Position numbers and translations under genes: made by a program
Notes under the pieces: model-generated
Databases searched by the model: none
What the model saw: the letters and a program-made list of their open reading frames with translations, nothing else
What the model was told of the DNA's origin: nothing
Assembly: GCF_964355755.1 (NCBI RefSeq)
Contig: NC_092678.1
Location: forward strand, 24,222,365-24,286,364
DNA: 64,000 nt
Source: Antedon mediterranea
Taxonomy: Eukaryota; Echinodermata; Crinoidea; Comatulida; Antedonidae
Direction of reading: 5' to 3'
Shown here: positions 22,601-42,039 of the stretch, piece by piece
Position numbering within the stretch: position 1 is the first letter of the stretch
Layout: each line of letters begins with the position of its first letter

Positions 22601-22989
22601 AACCCTTATAAGGAGTCCTGAATAAGGGATTCCCTGAATAAGGGATTCCCTGAATAAGGGATTCCCTGAATAAGGGATTCCCTGAATAAGGGATTCCCTA
22701 AATAAGGGATTCCCTGAATAAGGGATTCCCTGAATTAAGTTGGATGTATATATCCATATATTCTTGCTCATTTCACAGGAAACTGTCACCTTAATAGGGG
22801 TGTCCTAAATGTTTGTATTTAAGCGGTGCCAGTTTTATGTTTTAAATACATTTTCCTACAATTTTATTTTCAGGTGAAATTGTTGAGAAGGGTGTCATGA
22901 TTCCACTAGGCAAAAACATTTACAAACCAATTCTAAATCGACTGAAAGTTGAAGACATCATGGCCAGTACAAATATCAAGTATCATTAG
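10651..22989 (+). CDS. AASS: Alpha-aminoadipic semialdehyde synthase (LKR/SDH)
   Basis: Twenty-one exons join in frame: 10651-10890, 11179-11355, 11626-11778, 12805-12951, 13329-13407, 13557-13684, 13875-14158, 14351-14462, 14909-14968, 15067-15140, 15349-15467, 15715-15844, 18309-18419, 18553-18661, 19245-19321, 20719-20947, 21493-21588, 21884-21999, 22180-22268, 22391-22567, 22874-22989. They give 940 residues (human 926). This mitochondrial enzyme performs the first two steps of lysine breakdown through saccharopine. The N-terminus is basic, as expected for a targeting peptide. The LKR half carries [19 protein letters not shown] and GAGNVSQGAQEI (about residue 233). The SDH half starts near residue 490 with the dinucleotide motif [15 protein letters not shown], followed by [19 protein letters not shown] and [10 protein letters not shown]. 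Exon 14 ends in a 51-bp repeat that multiplies its donor. A symmetric 45-nt cassette exon may exist at 20017-20061. Confidence 0.96.
11393..11600. repeat. ATC/CAT-rich tandem repeat
   Basis: In AASS intron 2. About three imperfect units of roughly 70 bp, built from ATCATCATCCATATCATATC and CATCCCCATTATCATAATCA. Confidence 0.9.
12056..12740. repeat. 24-bp minisatellite containing a Pol III B-box motif
   Basis: About 28 copies in AASS intron 3. The plus-strand unit is ACTAGGTCAGGATTGAACCC plus GGGC, TGGC or AGGC. On the minus strand every unit contains GGTTCAATCC, which fits the tRNA B-box consensus. The last unit runs into CCTTGGAAGGCAAGAACGTT and AACCACCAAGCT. On the minus strand this looks like a tRNA-derived head (TTGGTGGTTAACG..CCTTCCAAGG..). 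The array was probably seeded by a tRNA-like SINE. The long open frames across it on both strands result from a unit length divisible by three and are not genes. Confidence 0.92.
15881..15945. mobile_element. MITE fragment
   Basis: The left end of the CTCTGTCTACACTATCAAA family with AAATATGGTAGTGATATGAT, truncated. It lies in AASS intron 12, just before the 20-bp array. Confidence 0.65.
15968..16440. repeat. 20-bp minisatellite, block 1
   Basis: About 23 nearly identical copies of TAATCTATTTGTATTTACAG in AASS intron 12. Variants include TTAGTATTTACAG and TTTACGG. Each unit ends in TTTACAG, a good match to a splice acceptor. A LINE fragment separates this block from block 2. Confidence 0.97.
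16441..16790 (-). mobile_element. 3' end of a LINE inside the minisatellite
   Basis: On the minus strand it encodes a reverse-transcriptase C-terminal tail, including [17 protein letters not shown] and [19 protein letters not shown]. This resembles the end of many non-LTR ORF2 proteins. The frame stops, and a short 3' UTR leads to an AATAAATAAAATAAATAAAT tail at the 16441 side. Both flanks are the same 20-bp satellite. It is therefore a 5'-truncated insertion into a pre-existing array. Confidence 0.8.
16791..18285. repeat. 20-bp minisatellite, block 2
   Basis: About 75 further copies of the unit TAATCTATTTGTATTTACAG, very homogeneous. They stop about 20 bases before the true exon 13 acceptor (TTCTTTAG at 18301-18308). 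Confidence 0.97.
18623..18979. repeat. 51-bp tandem repeat of an exon end with its splice donor
   Basis: Seven copies. Each repeats the last 39 bases of AASS exon 14 ([13 protein letters not shown]) plus 12 bases of intron, GTAGGTAACCTA or a one-base variant. 51 is a multiple of three and the intronic 12 bases read VGNL, so the frame stays open through all copies. Each copy offers an equivalent donor. Using the first gives the canonical protein; using later ones would add up to six 17-residue repeats. Confidence 0.95.
19401..19822. mobile_element. Non-autonomous TIR element
   Basis: In AASS intron 15. Perfect 34-bp inverted repeats lie at 19401-19434 and 19789-19822 (ATCAAAGAACTTATAACACA... 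and its complement). Both ends are flanked by CTAC, a possible 4-bp target duplication. Inside is an imperfect ~100-bp direct duplication around poly-C tracts and GGCGCCCTACTCC. No protein is encoded. Confidence 0.85.
19847..20038. repeat. 64-bp triplicated segment containing a splice acceptor
   Basis: Three copies starting ATAGGCATAAACTGATAGTA. Each contains the acceptor-like CTACCTGCCTACCTCATAG followed by GTTACAAAGTGACT. The third copy continues into AGAACCGTGCAG and a strong GTGAGA donor. Only that copy forms a complete candidate exon. Confidence 0.93.
20017..20061 (+). other. Candidate 45-nt cassette exon of AASS
   Basis: Bounded by CCTACCTCATAG and GTGAGA. It is 45 nt with matching phases (2 in, 2 out), so inclusion between exons 15 and 16 keeps frame and adds [14 protein letters not shown]-like residues between YKFR and SWSPYG. 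Human AASS has no insert here. An exon starting at the first or second repeat copy would hit a stop codon. Inferred from splice signals only. Confidence 0.45.
21698..21816. mobile_element. MITE copy in AASS intron 17
   Basis: Starts AGCTCTGTCTACATTATCAA. The interior has the palindromic GTGATGTGCCCATATATGGAC..CATATTTGGGCACATCACAC. The right end is truncated at TTTTTTTGTCAAA. Confidence 0.75.
22612..22738. repeat. 16-bp minisatellite
   Basis: About eight copies of GGGATTCCCTGAATAA in AASS intron 20. Each unit contains the near-palindrome GGGATTCCC. Confidence 0.93.
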
Positions 22990-23037
22990 TATGCGGATGA
23001 TGGAAGGACTGTCCTGGTTAATGGCATCTGGATGTCA

Positions 23038-23043
23038 AATAAA
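23038..23043 (+). terminator. AASS polyadenylation signal
   Basis: AATAAA lies 49 bases after the AASS stop codon, directly at the left edge of a MITE copy. It is the first canonical signal downstream, so it is the likely 3' end signal. Confidence 0.6.
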
Positions 23044-23161
23044 GCTCTGTCAAACTGTGTGTCAAAAAATGTGATGTGCCTAAATATGGACATGATGATG
23101 TCATATCACTATCGTATTTGGGCACATCACATAAAGTGTGATAGTGTAGACAGAGCTTAAC
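23041..23161. mobile_element. MITE copy after AASS
   Basis: Palindromic copy starting AAAGCTCTGTC and ending GTGTAGACAGAGCTTAA. The left arm is partly deleted. It abuts the AASS polyadenylation signal. Confidence 0.75.
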
Positions 23162-23564
23162 TCTAGGTTAATGGTGCCTGGATGCTACTGTAACCCTAGG
23201 TTTCAATACCTATACTGACAAAACTATAACTGTATCCTTGCTATTTGATTGGTGAAATATCCTGTGCATTTTTCAAATCCATCGTCAGGACATTTAAAAA
23301 CAACTAATTCATAGCACAATTGATAAAAACATGGTATTTAACTTTTCTAATATTCAGTGTACATTTGTGTGAAAATAGTTAAACAATAATGGTAAACAAA
23401 AAACCAATCATGGAAATTGTAATATGATATACAATGTAGAATACCTATTACTGAACAAATTTAAATATATTGCAACAATTTGTACTTAATCATATTTCAA
23501 CAAAATTACTGTTTCAAACGAATTGTACAAAATTTTGCAATCAAACAAATTTATTTGTCTAAAC

Positions 23565-23645
23565 TATAAAAAAATGTGATATGCCCATATATGGACACGG
23601 TGATGTCATATCACTACCATATTTTTGCACATCACACTAATTTAA
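23565..23645. mobile_element. Degenerate MITE core
   Basis: GTGATATGCCCATATATGGAC and ATCACTACCATATTT..GCACATCACAC remain. Both terminal repeats are lost. Nothing else is recognised in 23162-24047 apart from AT-rich DNA. Confidence 0.55.
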
Positions 23646-24047
23646 TTAATATTAAAACAAAATATATCATGCAGGGTATACTGAATGTGAATTTTTCATA
23701 ATGAACAGGGGTCTGATTGTGAGGTAAATCACTTATGCAGCTTAGGAATTCAAATTTGTAACCAAAGTAAAATTACACAGTACTTTTTAAATAGTGTGCA
23801 GTTAATATAAACATTTAAAAATATATATTTTGTTTTCAATAGGTAGCACAAGTAATAGAATTGATTTTTCAAAGTATTTCTTAGTTCAAATAATCTGCCA
23901 ATCCTATTTAATTTGTTTTCTGTACTTTTTTAAGGCAGACATCAAACTTACACAAGAGGTAATCGTTAAATGACTATGGTATCTGTATTTTCAAGGTGTT
24001 AGCAGGCTGCTTATCTTGCAGTGGTTAATTTACAAGCACTTTTCTTA

Positions 24048-24193
24048 AACTCTGTCTACACTATCAAACTAGTTTTACAAAAAAAGTGTAATGTGCTTAA
24101 ATATGGTAGTGATATGACATCATCATGTCCATATATGGACACATCACATTTTTTGTCACATAAAGTTTGATAGTGTGATGAACCGAGCTTAAC
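24048..24193. mobile_element. Nearly full-length MITE copy
   Basis: Left end CTCTGTCTACACTATCAAAC, core AAATATGGTAGTGATATGAC then CATCATGTCCATATATGGAC, and right arm TTTGATAGTGTGATGAACCG. The right end is interrupted by a few bases compared with other copies. Confidence 0.8.
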
Positions 24194-24294
24194 AAACGCA
24201 CATTTTGTTTCTATTTACGCAGGGTATACACATTGTGATTATTTATTTTTTAAATGAAATAAAATACATTGGTCTGAAATTTTAGACAGTTCTT

Positions 24295-24300
24295 TTTATT
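24295..24300 (-). terminator. KIN17 polyadenylation signal
   Basis: The plus strand reads TTTATT, so AATAAA lies on the minus strand about 135 bases beyond the KIN17 stop codon. Confidence 0.5.
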
Positions 24301-24434
24301 GAATACAAAAATAAGAGAGAACAAAAGTTTCTTTTTTGTTAAAGTTCCTGATCACAATAAGAATGTTCTATTGACTCTTTCTCCTTCCTACCCCTTCACC
24401 ATGTTGGTTTTTATCGCCTTATTTATTGTCGGCA

Positions 24435-27089
24435 TCATTGCGCAAGTTTGCTTATATCTTCGTATTGCACTCCATTCACTGTTCTTCCTTTCACTGGTCC
24501 CTGTTTAAAGAAAAGGACACACAACTAAGATTTGATTTGCCATATTTTGTGCTGTTATATGCATGTTTAAATATTTAAAGTTAATTTATATTTCAGTATG
24601 AATACATTGAAAGAACCCTACTGGCCTACACGCAACTAAGATTTGATTTGCCATATTTTGTGCTGTTGTATGCATGTTTAAATATTTAAAGTTAATTTAT
24701 ATTTCAGTATGAATACATTGAAAGAACCCCTACTGGCCTACAGTCCACTGAGAACTATTCTGTATGTATTGCATTTCTCTACTTTAGTAAATAATTCTGA
24801 TTTTCCTACCGAATCTAACTTGACGCTGACACAATATTTGTCGCTGTCCAATGAAAGTAGTGTTGCCTTACATCCTCTGTGTACACCATTCAATATTAGT
24901 ACTTGCTTCCCTAAAAACATAAGAACAAACTTTAGTTCAACTAACTAACTCATTTTAGCCCCATAATAATGTCTTGGTCAAATACTTGTCATTAAAACCA
25001 TAACAGGGATAACTTTGTACCTTCGGCAGGAATGACCGTTTCTACGTGCATCTGGTCAACTTTTATCGTCGTCCCTGAATCTATCATCTTAACAAATCCT
25101 GTGTATAAATCAAGAACTTCCTATAAAAAAAAATAACATTTGTTACGCTTCAGTAGGTTCTTGGAAAACAAAGCTCTGTCTACACTACTGTATAAAACTT
25201 TGTGACAAAAAAATGTAATGTTCCCATATATGGACATGTCATACCGCTACCATATTTGGACACTTTCTTACTTTGATTACCCCTTTCCTTTTATAATATT
25301 TCTCTCCTAATCTCTTAGTGACAACCTTAACCACAATTCCTTTGGCAAGCCAGTAATCTTTTTTGGGATTTTCTGTTTTCTTCTTTTTCTCTTCCATCTA
25401 TAAAAACAAGTGAATTAAAAAATGTTGTGAGATAAAAAAAACACTTTCTTATTATGTATATTTTATTTTTACATGACGTTTTATCCGCCTATTTTTTACT
25501 TGAAATCTTTTGGTCTTCTATCCTCTCACCTCTCTTATTTCCTCTAGAGCAGATTTTTTTCGTTTTCTATCATCTTTTTCTTTCTTTTTGCTCGTTGATG
25601 CAGCCTCGGCTGCCGCCGCTTTTAAGACATTAGTTGATGTTTCGGGCTGAACACTTTCACTCTCAGATTCCTTACTTGATTTTGCTGCTCCAAAATTAAA
25701 AGCAATTTTTTTTTCTTCATCATCGCGTTGCAGATCTGTATACACTGTTTCATTCTGTGACACAATATTAAAAATTGATATTTAATAAATGCCTAAATAT
25801 ATTCAATTTTGTATAGATTTAGATATAAAAACTTTACAATTTTGTTTACTTTGTTCTTCTCCATATCAGAGGCTTTCTCAATTTGTTTCTGAATAAATTT
25901 CTGCATCCTTTCCTCGTCATCTTCTTCAACCTTCTCGCGTTTTTCAAGTAGTTTTTGGCGTGCAAGAGTTTCTGGATCTCTGTCGATATAAGTTATAAAC
26001 CAACCCTTCTCAGTGAGGTCTACAGTCACATGACCTAGGGACAAAATCATAATTATTTTTCAGTTGGCAAAGTTCTCCAGTTTTCCAATTTAATTTATTC
26101 TCGCAAGATACATAATAATGAGAGAAAGTAGAATGCACTTTATGCTGGAAAAACTTAAAAGACCCAAAAAAAAAAAATTAAGCTTAAGCTCTGTCTACAC
26201 TATCAACAAAGAATATGTGATGTGCCCAAGATCACTATCATACTTGGGCACACTTTTTTGTCAAACTAGTTTGATAGTGTAGACAGAGCTTAAGCTTAAT
26301 TTTTTTCTGCTCATTAATAAAGAAAAACTGATAACCTTCTCTGCCAAGCCATTTGACAAAGTCCGTCAATGTTTCCCATTGTGTTGAGGTCATATGTATG
26401 TGCTCTCTATCCTGAATGTACTCATTGTAAATAACATTAGAATGGATACGTCTAGTTCCAAATCGACGCTTTAACAGCTCCATAAAACCATCAAAAAACT
26501 CCCTAAAAATACAAAGAAGATCATTATTTCTAGACTGTTTCAATGAAGTAGACTCTTTTTTTACAGCTTTACATACAAATCTGTAGCTGTTCTTCCCACC
26601 TGCCCTAACTTTCTTAAATTGCAACAAAAATGCATGTTTTCAAGTTTTATTTATTGTTACATACTCTGAGAAGTAGTCGAGATATTTATCTGGATTTTCA
26701 GCAAATAAGAGAAGTTGTCGCTGGTGAGACTCGGACATCGTGTGACATTTGAACCCATTCTGAAACAAATAAATTATACAATGCATTTAATGATTTTAAT
26801 TCACTTAATTAAATGATAAACAATCTCATTAAGGTCAAATAGGATTAATATAATATATTGAAGAATAGTGGATTTTGTTTCACATTAAAATTCAATAGTA
26901 CTGCCTTTGATCAGGGAAGAGTTCCCTGCTGTGATAGAAAATTTACAATGGTGGAAGATGTAAACAGGAACTGACCTCATCTCTACATTGCTTTTGACAC
27001 ATCTGACAATACCATCGCAACTTCTGCAGTCCTTTTGCTTTTATCCGATTTGCAATTGCTTTTGGGGTCAGAAATCCATTCTTCGGCAT
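24435..27089 (-). CDS. KIN: DNA/RNA-binding protein KIN17
   Basis: Minus-strand exons are 27089-26976, 26759-26665, 26502-26336, 26034-25838, 25754-25530, 25397-25272, 25120-25021, 24910-24810 and 24500-24435. They encode 396 residues (human 393). KIN17 is a nuclear protein involved in DNA replication, the UV/ionising-damage response and pre-mRNA processing. Residues 28-50 form its single zinc finger (CQMC..H..H). The conserved winged-helix core follows (RREHIHMTSTQWETLTDFV-like, KWLGREG, GWFITYIDRDPE). Then come a Lys/Glu-rich linker and two SH3/KOW-like C-terminal parts (DYWLAKGIVVKVV; KQVLILNGVHRG), ending GPVKGRTVNGVQYEDISKLAQ. The last exon is separate and easily missed. Reading through the exon 8 donor gives a different tail with no family match. 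Confidence 0.95.
24522..24743. repeat. 111-bp direct duplication in the last KIN17 intron
   Basis: Two tandem copies of a segment running from CAACTAAGATTTGATTTGCC to AAAGAACC(C)CTACTGGCCTA, with only a few differences. The right copy contains the stop codon that ends the intron read-through frame from KIN17 exon 8. Confidence 0.9.
25171..25268. mobile_element. MITE copy in a KIN17 intron
   Basis: AGCTCTGTCTACACTACTGT at the left end and GTAATGTTCCCATATATGGAC in the core. It ends abruptly beside KIN17 exon 6, where the right arm is missing. Confidence 0.7.
26172..26307. mobile_element. MITE copy with long matching ends
   Basis: Inverted repeats extend beyond the usual family ends: AATTAAGCTTAAGCTCTGTC at the left and its complement GACAGAGCTTAAGCTTAATT at the right. 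The core is shorter than in other copies. It lies in the intron between KIN17 exons 3 and 4. Confidence 0.85.
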
Positions 27090-27599
27090 ATTTTCTAAGA
27101 ACCTAAAGAAGTATTAATATAACATATTACATAACTTACATAGGATAATAGATAGCGCCTATACAATACAATGGAATGCTCCATAAATACGATGAAATAA
27201 AAAATAATGCACAATCATTGACAAATTTGTTTAAAAATCAAAAACTGAATCTAAAGAAATTGTTATGCTAAATATAAGTAAAAATGATAGATTAGATTAG
27301 TTGTCCGATTTCTAGGCCCATGCCAGTATGTTCAGTCAACTATTCTCTCGCGGCCTCTCGTCGTTGTTCTTGGCCAAACATATCCGTAAAGTAAACTGTC
27401 TGATAGGCCTAGCGTTTTTTTTATTTTAAACTAATAATTTGTCAAAAAACATCATATTATCTTATAATCTACAGTCACCAATCTTACCCTTTGTAGGTAA
27501 CCAAACGTGTAGTTCAAAATGATACGCTGGGATAACGTTTTCTGTTGTTTTTTAGAGTAAATAAAATTTCACGTAAAAAAGTATTCGTTTTGTAAATAC

Positions 27600-27780
27600 A
27601 CCACAGCAGATACGAAAGTATGGAACTTACTACGGAAACGAGCGTAGTAACCGCGTTGGGTCATTTCGGTTTCGTTGTTACTATCACCCTACCAAAACAA
27701 CATTGTTTTGCCGGTTTTCTTCTCGCTTGACCGAATTTTATATTGTTTGTTTCCAAGCAACTTCTGCCTTAAAATGTAAG
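27600..27780. promoter_or_regulatory. Probable bidirectional promoter of KIN17 and ALG10
   Basis: KIN17 and ALG10 diverge from here. On the minus strand a donor-like GTAGTAAGT at about 27625-27632 could end a KIN17 leader exon, and an acceptor (CTTCTTTAG) precedes the coding exon. On the plus strand CTTAAAAT then GTAAGT at about 27776 could end an ALG10 leader exon. No TATA box is evident, as is common for housekeeping pairs. Confidence 0.45.
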
Positions 27781-28249
27781 TCACAGACATAAAACCTTAA
27801 TATTTTAGTTAAGTTAAGTATACTATGAGCATCATATTGTAAAAGTATCATAAAAAATAAACGGTTTGCTGTGATATAAATTAGCAGGTGTGTAGGCTAG
27901 CCCGAGGTGGTCATGTGCATTTAATTTGTTGTTCACTGAAAAAGTCTTCCTCCCTGCGGGTGCATCTCTGTTGGTTTGGGCTTAGCCTTAGCATAGGTTA
28001 TTTACTGTGTTATACTATACTAGGCCTATATATAAATCAGTGCTCCTGGAAGTATAGAAAAAACAGACTGCACTTACATTATACCCATTATATAAAGAAA
28101 GAAAGGTTCCAACAATTTTAATGACTTTGTTTTTTTAATTTCAAATATTTTTATTTTTACCTCCGTGAATGATTAATTAGTATAGTATTGAGTGTAGGTA
28201 CTGTGCAAATTGTCTGTTATTAAAAATCATTTTTCCTATCTTTCAGATA

Positions 28250-30256
28250 ATGCCGATAACCAAGAAGAAAGAAAGCAACGTTACAGGCTATTTAGCATCT
28301 TTTTGCTTCTTTATACCAACACTAGCAGTTTTTCTTTGGTTTAGAAATGTTCAACCAACACCATATATGGATGAGATATTTCACGTCCCACAGGCTCTTA
28401 ATTATTGTAACGGGTCATATGACAAGGTAAACACACTTTTGATGTAATCAGTTTGTCAGTGATTTCACAAAGAGAATTGCCACATAAATAAACACATATC
28501 TGTACCATATAGAGCTATAGTGAATAATATAATTATTAATAATATATTATAATACTATCTCTATGTCTGTACATACCCCAGGTACATCGTAGAGATATTA
28601 TAGTGAACTATAATATATTTATGGGTACATACATAGAGAACGGCCTGGCATGCTTTTGTACACCAAAATATTAAAATGTATGTAAAACCAACAAACTATT
28701 GAACAATTAGAATTAGAGCTCTTAGAAATCGGCACAGTCATTGTCTAATCTATAGTTTTAATTTATTTTCTTTAGTGGGATCCAATGATCACAACATTGC
28801 CAGGACTGTACATCGTATCTGTGACATTACTAAGGCCATTGTCATATCTTACAAAGATGGACGTTGCCGACATTTGTGACATTTCTCTTTTACGTGCTAC
28901 TAATATTTTATTCACTGTTGGCAATCTTTGGTTTCTATATCGATTGCAGAAGCGAATTAACAAATATGAGAGGGTAAGTAATATGCTTTGTTGCAGGGCT
29001 CACTTTAGTAAAGTACTGTATAATTTACCAACCTAGAGTTGTACATAGTAAAGTCAACTGTGGGTTAGCCAAGTTCATCTAAAATGACATGTAGGCGATA
29101 CGAATTCAACTGTTGAGGAAAACGAACTTTGATGCGTTTCTGATCTTATTTTCCTCCCTTATTTTTTTAAGTTTAAACATTTGGAAATAACCAAAATTAT
29201 TTTTTTTCATTTCAGAACATTTCTAACTCAAGATACATAATGACAGCAGTGAACTTGGCAAGCCTGCCGCTCTTGTACTTCTTCACGTTCCTTTACTACA
29301 CGGATGTCGGGTCAACGTTCTTCATCTTGCTCATGTATTTGCGCTATCTTGAAGAGCGCCACGTTTCGTCCGCAATCTTTGGAGCTTGCGCAATCATGTT
29401 TAGACAAACAAACATCGTGTGGGTGGTATTTATTGCTGGTATCATTGTAGCTAGGGAGGTTGAAAAGAGTACTAAGTTAGAATCACATATTACACATTCG
29501 TTTGTGCTTCATTCCATCACTACAGCCATTATGTCTGTGCTTACCCATATACACAAAGTACCCAACTTTATGTTTCTTTTCATTCTATTGTCGCCTTATT
29601 TAATTTTAATGTGCGGATTTGCCATATTTATTTACGTAAATGACGGAATAGTGGTTGGTGATCGTACAAGTCACCAAGCTGTACTAAACTTCCCTCAAAT
29701 ATTTTATTTCTTTAGTTTTACGTTAGGTTTAGGAGTACCCTTCCTGATTACACCCAGTAAAGTAATCGCTTTTCTAAAAGCATGTTTACGTAATATATTT
29801 ATTCTAGCTATACTCATAGCAATATCTGTTGCTCTTATTACGAATTTCACATATGTGCACACGTATCTGCTCGCTGATAATCGCCACTACACATTCTACG
29901 TGTGGAAGAACGTGTTCAGTCGGCATGAGTTTGTTAGGTTCGCTCTTATACCGATGTACCTATATGCTGGGTGGAGCATGTTCGATTCTATCGATACCGA
30001 ACCAGGGACATACCTTTTTAAAATAGTGTTTTTTATATGTATTATGGCATCAACAGTACCTCAGAAGCTAATGGAATTCAGGTATTTTATTATTCCCTAC
30101 CTACTAGCCAGGCTTCATATGAGAACCGGTAGCTATGTTCAAATTGGTGCTGAGTTTATACTTTATCAGACTATTAATGTTGTTACTCTTTATTTATTTG
30201 CATATAAACCATTCACCTGGCCTCAGTCAAATGATATTCAAAGGTTTATGTGGTGA
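28250..30256 (+). CDS. ALG10: ALG10 alpha-1,2-glucosyltransferase
   Basis: Three coding exons (28250-28426, 28776-28973, 29216-30256) give 471 residues (human 473). ALG10 adds the third and last glucose to the lipid-linked oligosaccharide in the ER lumen, completing the N-glycosylation donor. Family motifs are PTPYMDEIFHVPQA near the N-terminus, WDPMITTLPGLY, FLYYTDVGSTFF, MFRQTNIVWV, GDRTSHQAVLNFPQIFYFFSF, LLADNRHYTFYVWK, VPQKLMEFRYFIIPY and the C-terminal DIQRFMW. Many hydrophobic segments fit a multi-spanning ER membrane protein. A non-coding first exon likely lies near 27.75 kb because TTTCAG directly precedes the ATAATG start. Confidence 0.97.
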
Positions 30257-31177
30257 TGTTGAATGTAATCCCATGGGCTTAACAAGAAAACGTTCATTTC
30301 AAAATTTGCTTTTCTTTAAGATACAAAAAATGTCATTTTATTAATTTACATTTTATAAGCAGCTAATAAATTTTGAAATATTATTTCAGAAAAAGCTAAT
30401 AAGTAGTTTTAACTTAACTTAAGATTCGCTATAAACTCATAAGAAAGCTATATCATATGGGAACAAAATGTGTATGGATTGAGAGGTTGTTGAGGTTGAT
30501 TTAATTGTGTTTTTATTTGACTGTAATAGAGCTATTGTTTTGAACTTTTACACCCAGCCACTGCCAATTCATTTTGTTTGATTGTTAGGTTTACAGGTTG
30601 CTATATGTCGTTTGATTGACTTTTATTTAGAAATGAATAATTATTTTAGATGTAATGTTTTTTTAGAATAGTTCATCTTATGGCAAATAAAAAAGAAAGT
30701 ACATTTGGGAATCTTTCTTTCAAAACATCTAGTTTATTTGCAGTTTTAAAGTATTGACTGTGCTTTTTAACTGGGGAAAATGCTACTTAATAATCTTTCT
30801 TTGTGTAATGCATGATATTTCAAAATAAAATGAAAACAATGTGCTTAAAAAAGTATTTTTTTGCTTGTACAGTACCATGGATCTATCATGCTTATACAGT
30901 ACAAACTACTGTAGTACAGTAAATGTTGTTTTTGACTCCGCCCCTTTCTGGTCACCGATTTCATCTAATTTGACGTCATATCAAGTTAAAGTGGGCGTGT
31001 CTTTCTTCTCACAAACGTACACATGCGCAGTTGTGTTGTTGTGTTTTTGAGATCCTGGAATGTGTTTGGGAATTATGTGTCATGAGTGAAATATAATGTG
31101 TATTTTTAGAGGAAAGTGATTGCAACAGAACATAAAAACATTTTGTGTTTACTATTTGAAGTGAAAAGACTACAATA
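30257..31177. promoter_or_regulatory. ALG10 3' UTR and copine promoter region
   Basis: The first part is AT-rich with AATAAA-like signals near 30690 and 30825. Upstream of the copine start are CTCCGCCCC (about 30936), a perfect cAMP-response palindrome TGACGTCA (30971-30978) and GTGGGCGTGT. These are plausible promoter elements; their use is inference. Confidence 0.45.
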
Positions 31178-40112
<8,935 letters not shown>

Positions 40113-42030
40113 AAATGTTCCTGGAACGTAATGTGTGTGTTATGTGTGTGTGTACTCTTAGGTTCGAATGAATACCATTATAACCACTAACCTGTTCAGG
40201 GATCTACCAGAGAGAGAATCAAATGTACTATAATTTTACAAAATAAGCCTTGGAAGAAATACCACCTGGTAACTTGAATATGTTGTATAAACTGGGGTGG
40301 AGGGAAGACAGTGTTTTGTTTATTCAATCAACAAGCTTTATGTGAGCTTGCAATGTAGAATATTTATCTATTTTTATACATTTTTTAGGTTCGTGGTAAT
40401 TTTAAAACTATTTGGATTCAGGAAATAATCAGGGTTACATAATGTAGTAAAGATTTTTTTTCATTATTAGAATAATTTTCTTTTTATAAAAAACAGTAAC
40501 AGCCGAACAAGTTAAGTGGAATACAGTACATTTTTACTATAATTGATCTAATGTACATTTTTAATGTAAATATCAGGGTTGTAAAGTACTTTTAATTATA
40601 GTAGTAAGTTACTTTTTAATTATTACTGTACAATAACTTTCTTTTTTTTACAAAAAACAGCCGAACAAGATGAGTGTAATACAGTACATTTTTAGAATGA
40701 TTTGTTCTTTTGTACATATTTTTTTTACTGTATAAATATAAGGGGTGCAAAGTACTTTATAGTATAATTTCTCTTTGGCCAAAAACAGTAAGTCAAACAA
40801 GAAAAATGTGTGTAATGCATTCAAGTTTTAGATTGATTTTATAATCTACACATGTACATGTGTTGCAATATATAGAAAGAAATAAAAAATAACTACAGTA
40901 TAATATTATAAACTGCAGAAAAATTTGAAAATATTTTATTTTTTTAGTGTTATTTGTTTTTATTTATTCAAATGTCTGCCATAAACAGGCAATCTTTCAC
41001 ATCTTTATTAGATGACAATTTCAATAAAACATTTTTTGAATGACAATTGTGTATAATTTTAACAATATTTTTCTTTTTTAGTTATCTGCACCTCTAAAAC
41101 GTGTAAACATAACATTTTGTAACTTTGTCAACATTTATGTGAAGTTGTGCACCTCCTGTTTTTAAATGACATCAAAGTTGCGCAACGTGACTTGGGCGCA
41201 ATTTTATGAATAAAATTGATTGATCATAGATTAAAAGTCATTTTGCATTAATACTTGGTGAAAATTTAATTCATATGAAGGGTCAACTTTCTGTGGAGTA
41301 AAAATGGTGTTTTCCAAACAAAGTTACACATGCACGCACATTTAAAGTTTTAAATTGCACAAAATTAATTTCTATACATTTCAGGACAATTTTGTACATT
41401 ACGAAAATTTTCAATTTGTTTTGCATTGCGCACACGCACACTTGCGTACAGCTCGTACATAGCATAGAAAGACAGTTTTTGCAATAGATTTTTGTTCTTC
41501 ATACCTTCTATGATAAATTTCATTCATTTTTATGAATTTGACTTGCAGAATGATGACGCACGTGCATGTTAAAGTTTAAAAACTAAAAAAATTATGCTTA
41601 AAAATTGCTATTTAATGCACATTTATGAAAAAATATGCCTATTTTAAATATATTATAGCGCTTCAGGAAGACCGTTGACCAACCATTTTTTCAACTTATT
41701 TTGAAAGCTAATGAGTTGTAGATATGAATTCATGTAATTTTGTTGCTTGATAAGTTGTCTGACGTCATCATATGGCCATTCAAATAAAAAATTATGAATT
41801 TTTGTCTCATTTAATCATCGCATTTAATAGAACGCATCTTGCTTATTCGTATTCTATTTTCCCCCAGTTTAAAAACTTTTCTAGGTTAATTAATTATCTT
41901 TTGCATGAGTTACAACTATTTTAATTTGTATGACATCATCACATCAAAAAAATCTCATTTTCATCTTTACAGTAAATTTCAATATGTCAAAATAAAAAGT
42001 GATACTCATGATTAACACGTTTTCTGTAAA
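40113..42030. other. AT-rich copine 3' flank
   Basis: Probable 3' UTR followed by AT-rich DNA. A loosely repeated segment (AAACAGCCGAACAAG..GTAATACAGTACATTTTT) occurs two to three times at about 40490-40820. No exon, RNA gene or element ends were recognised. Confidence 0.5.
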
Positions 42031-42039
42031 CATTTTGCC

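Noticed and set aside
24738-24920. Apparent KIN17 C-terminal exon ending at 24738
   Set aside because: A GT donor at 24809 and the downstream exon 24500-24435 restore the conserved family C-terminus. The read-through tail has no match.
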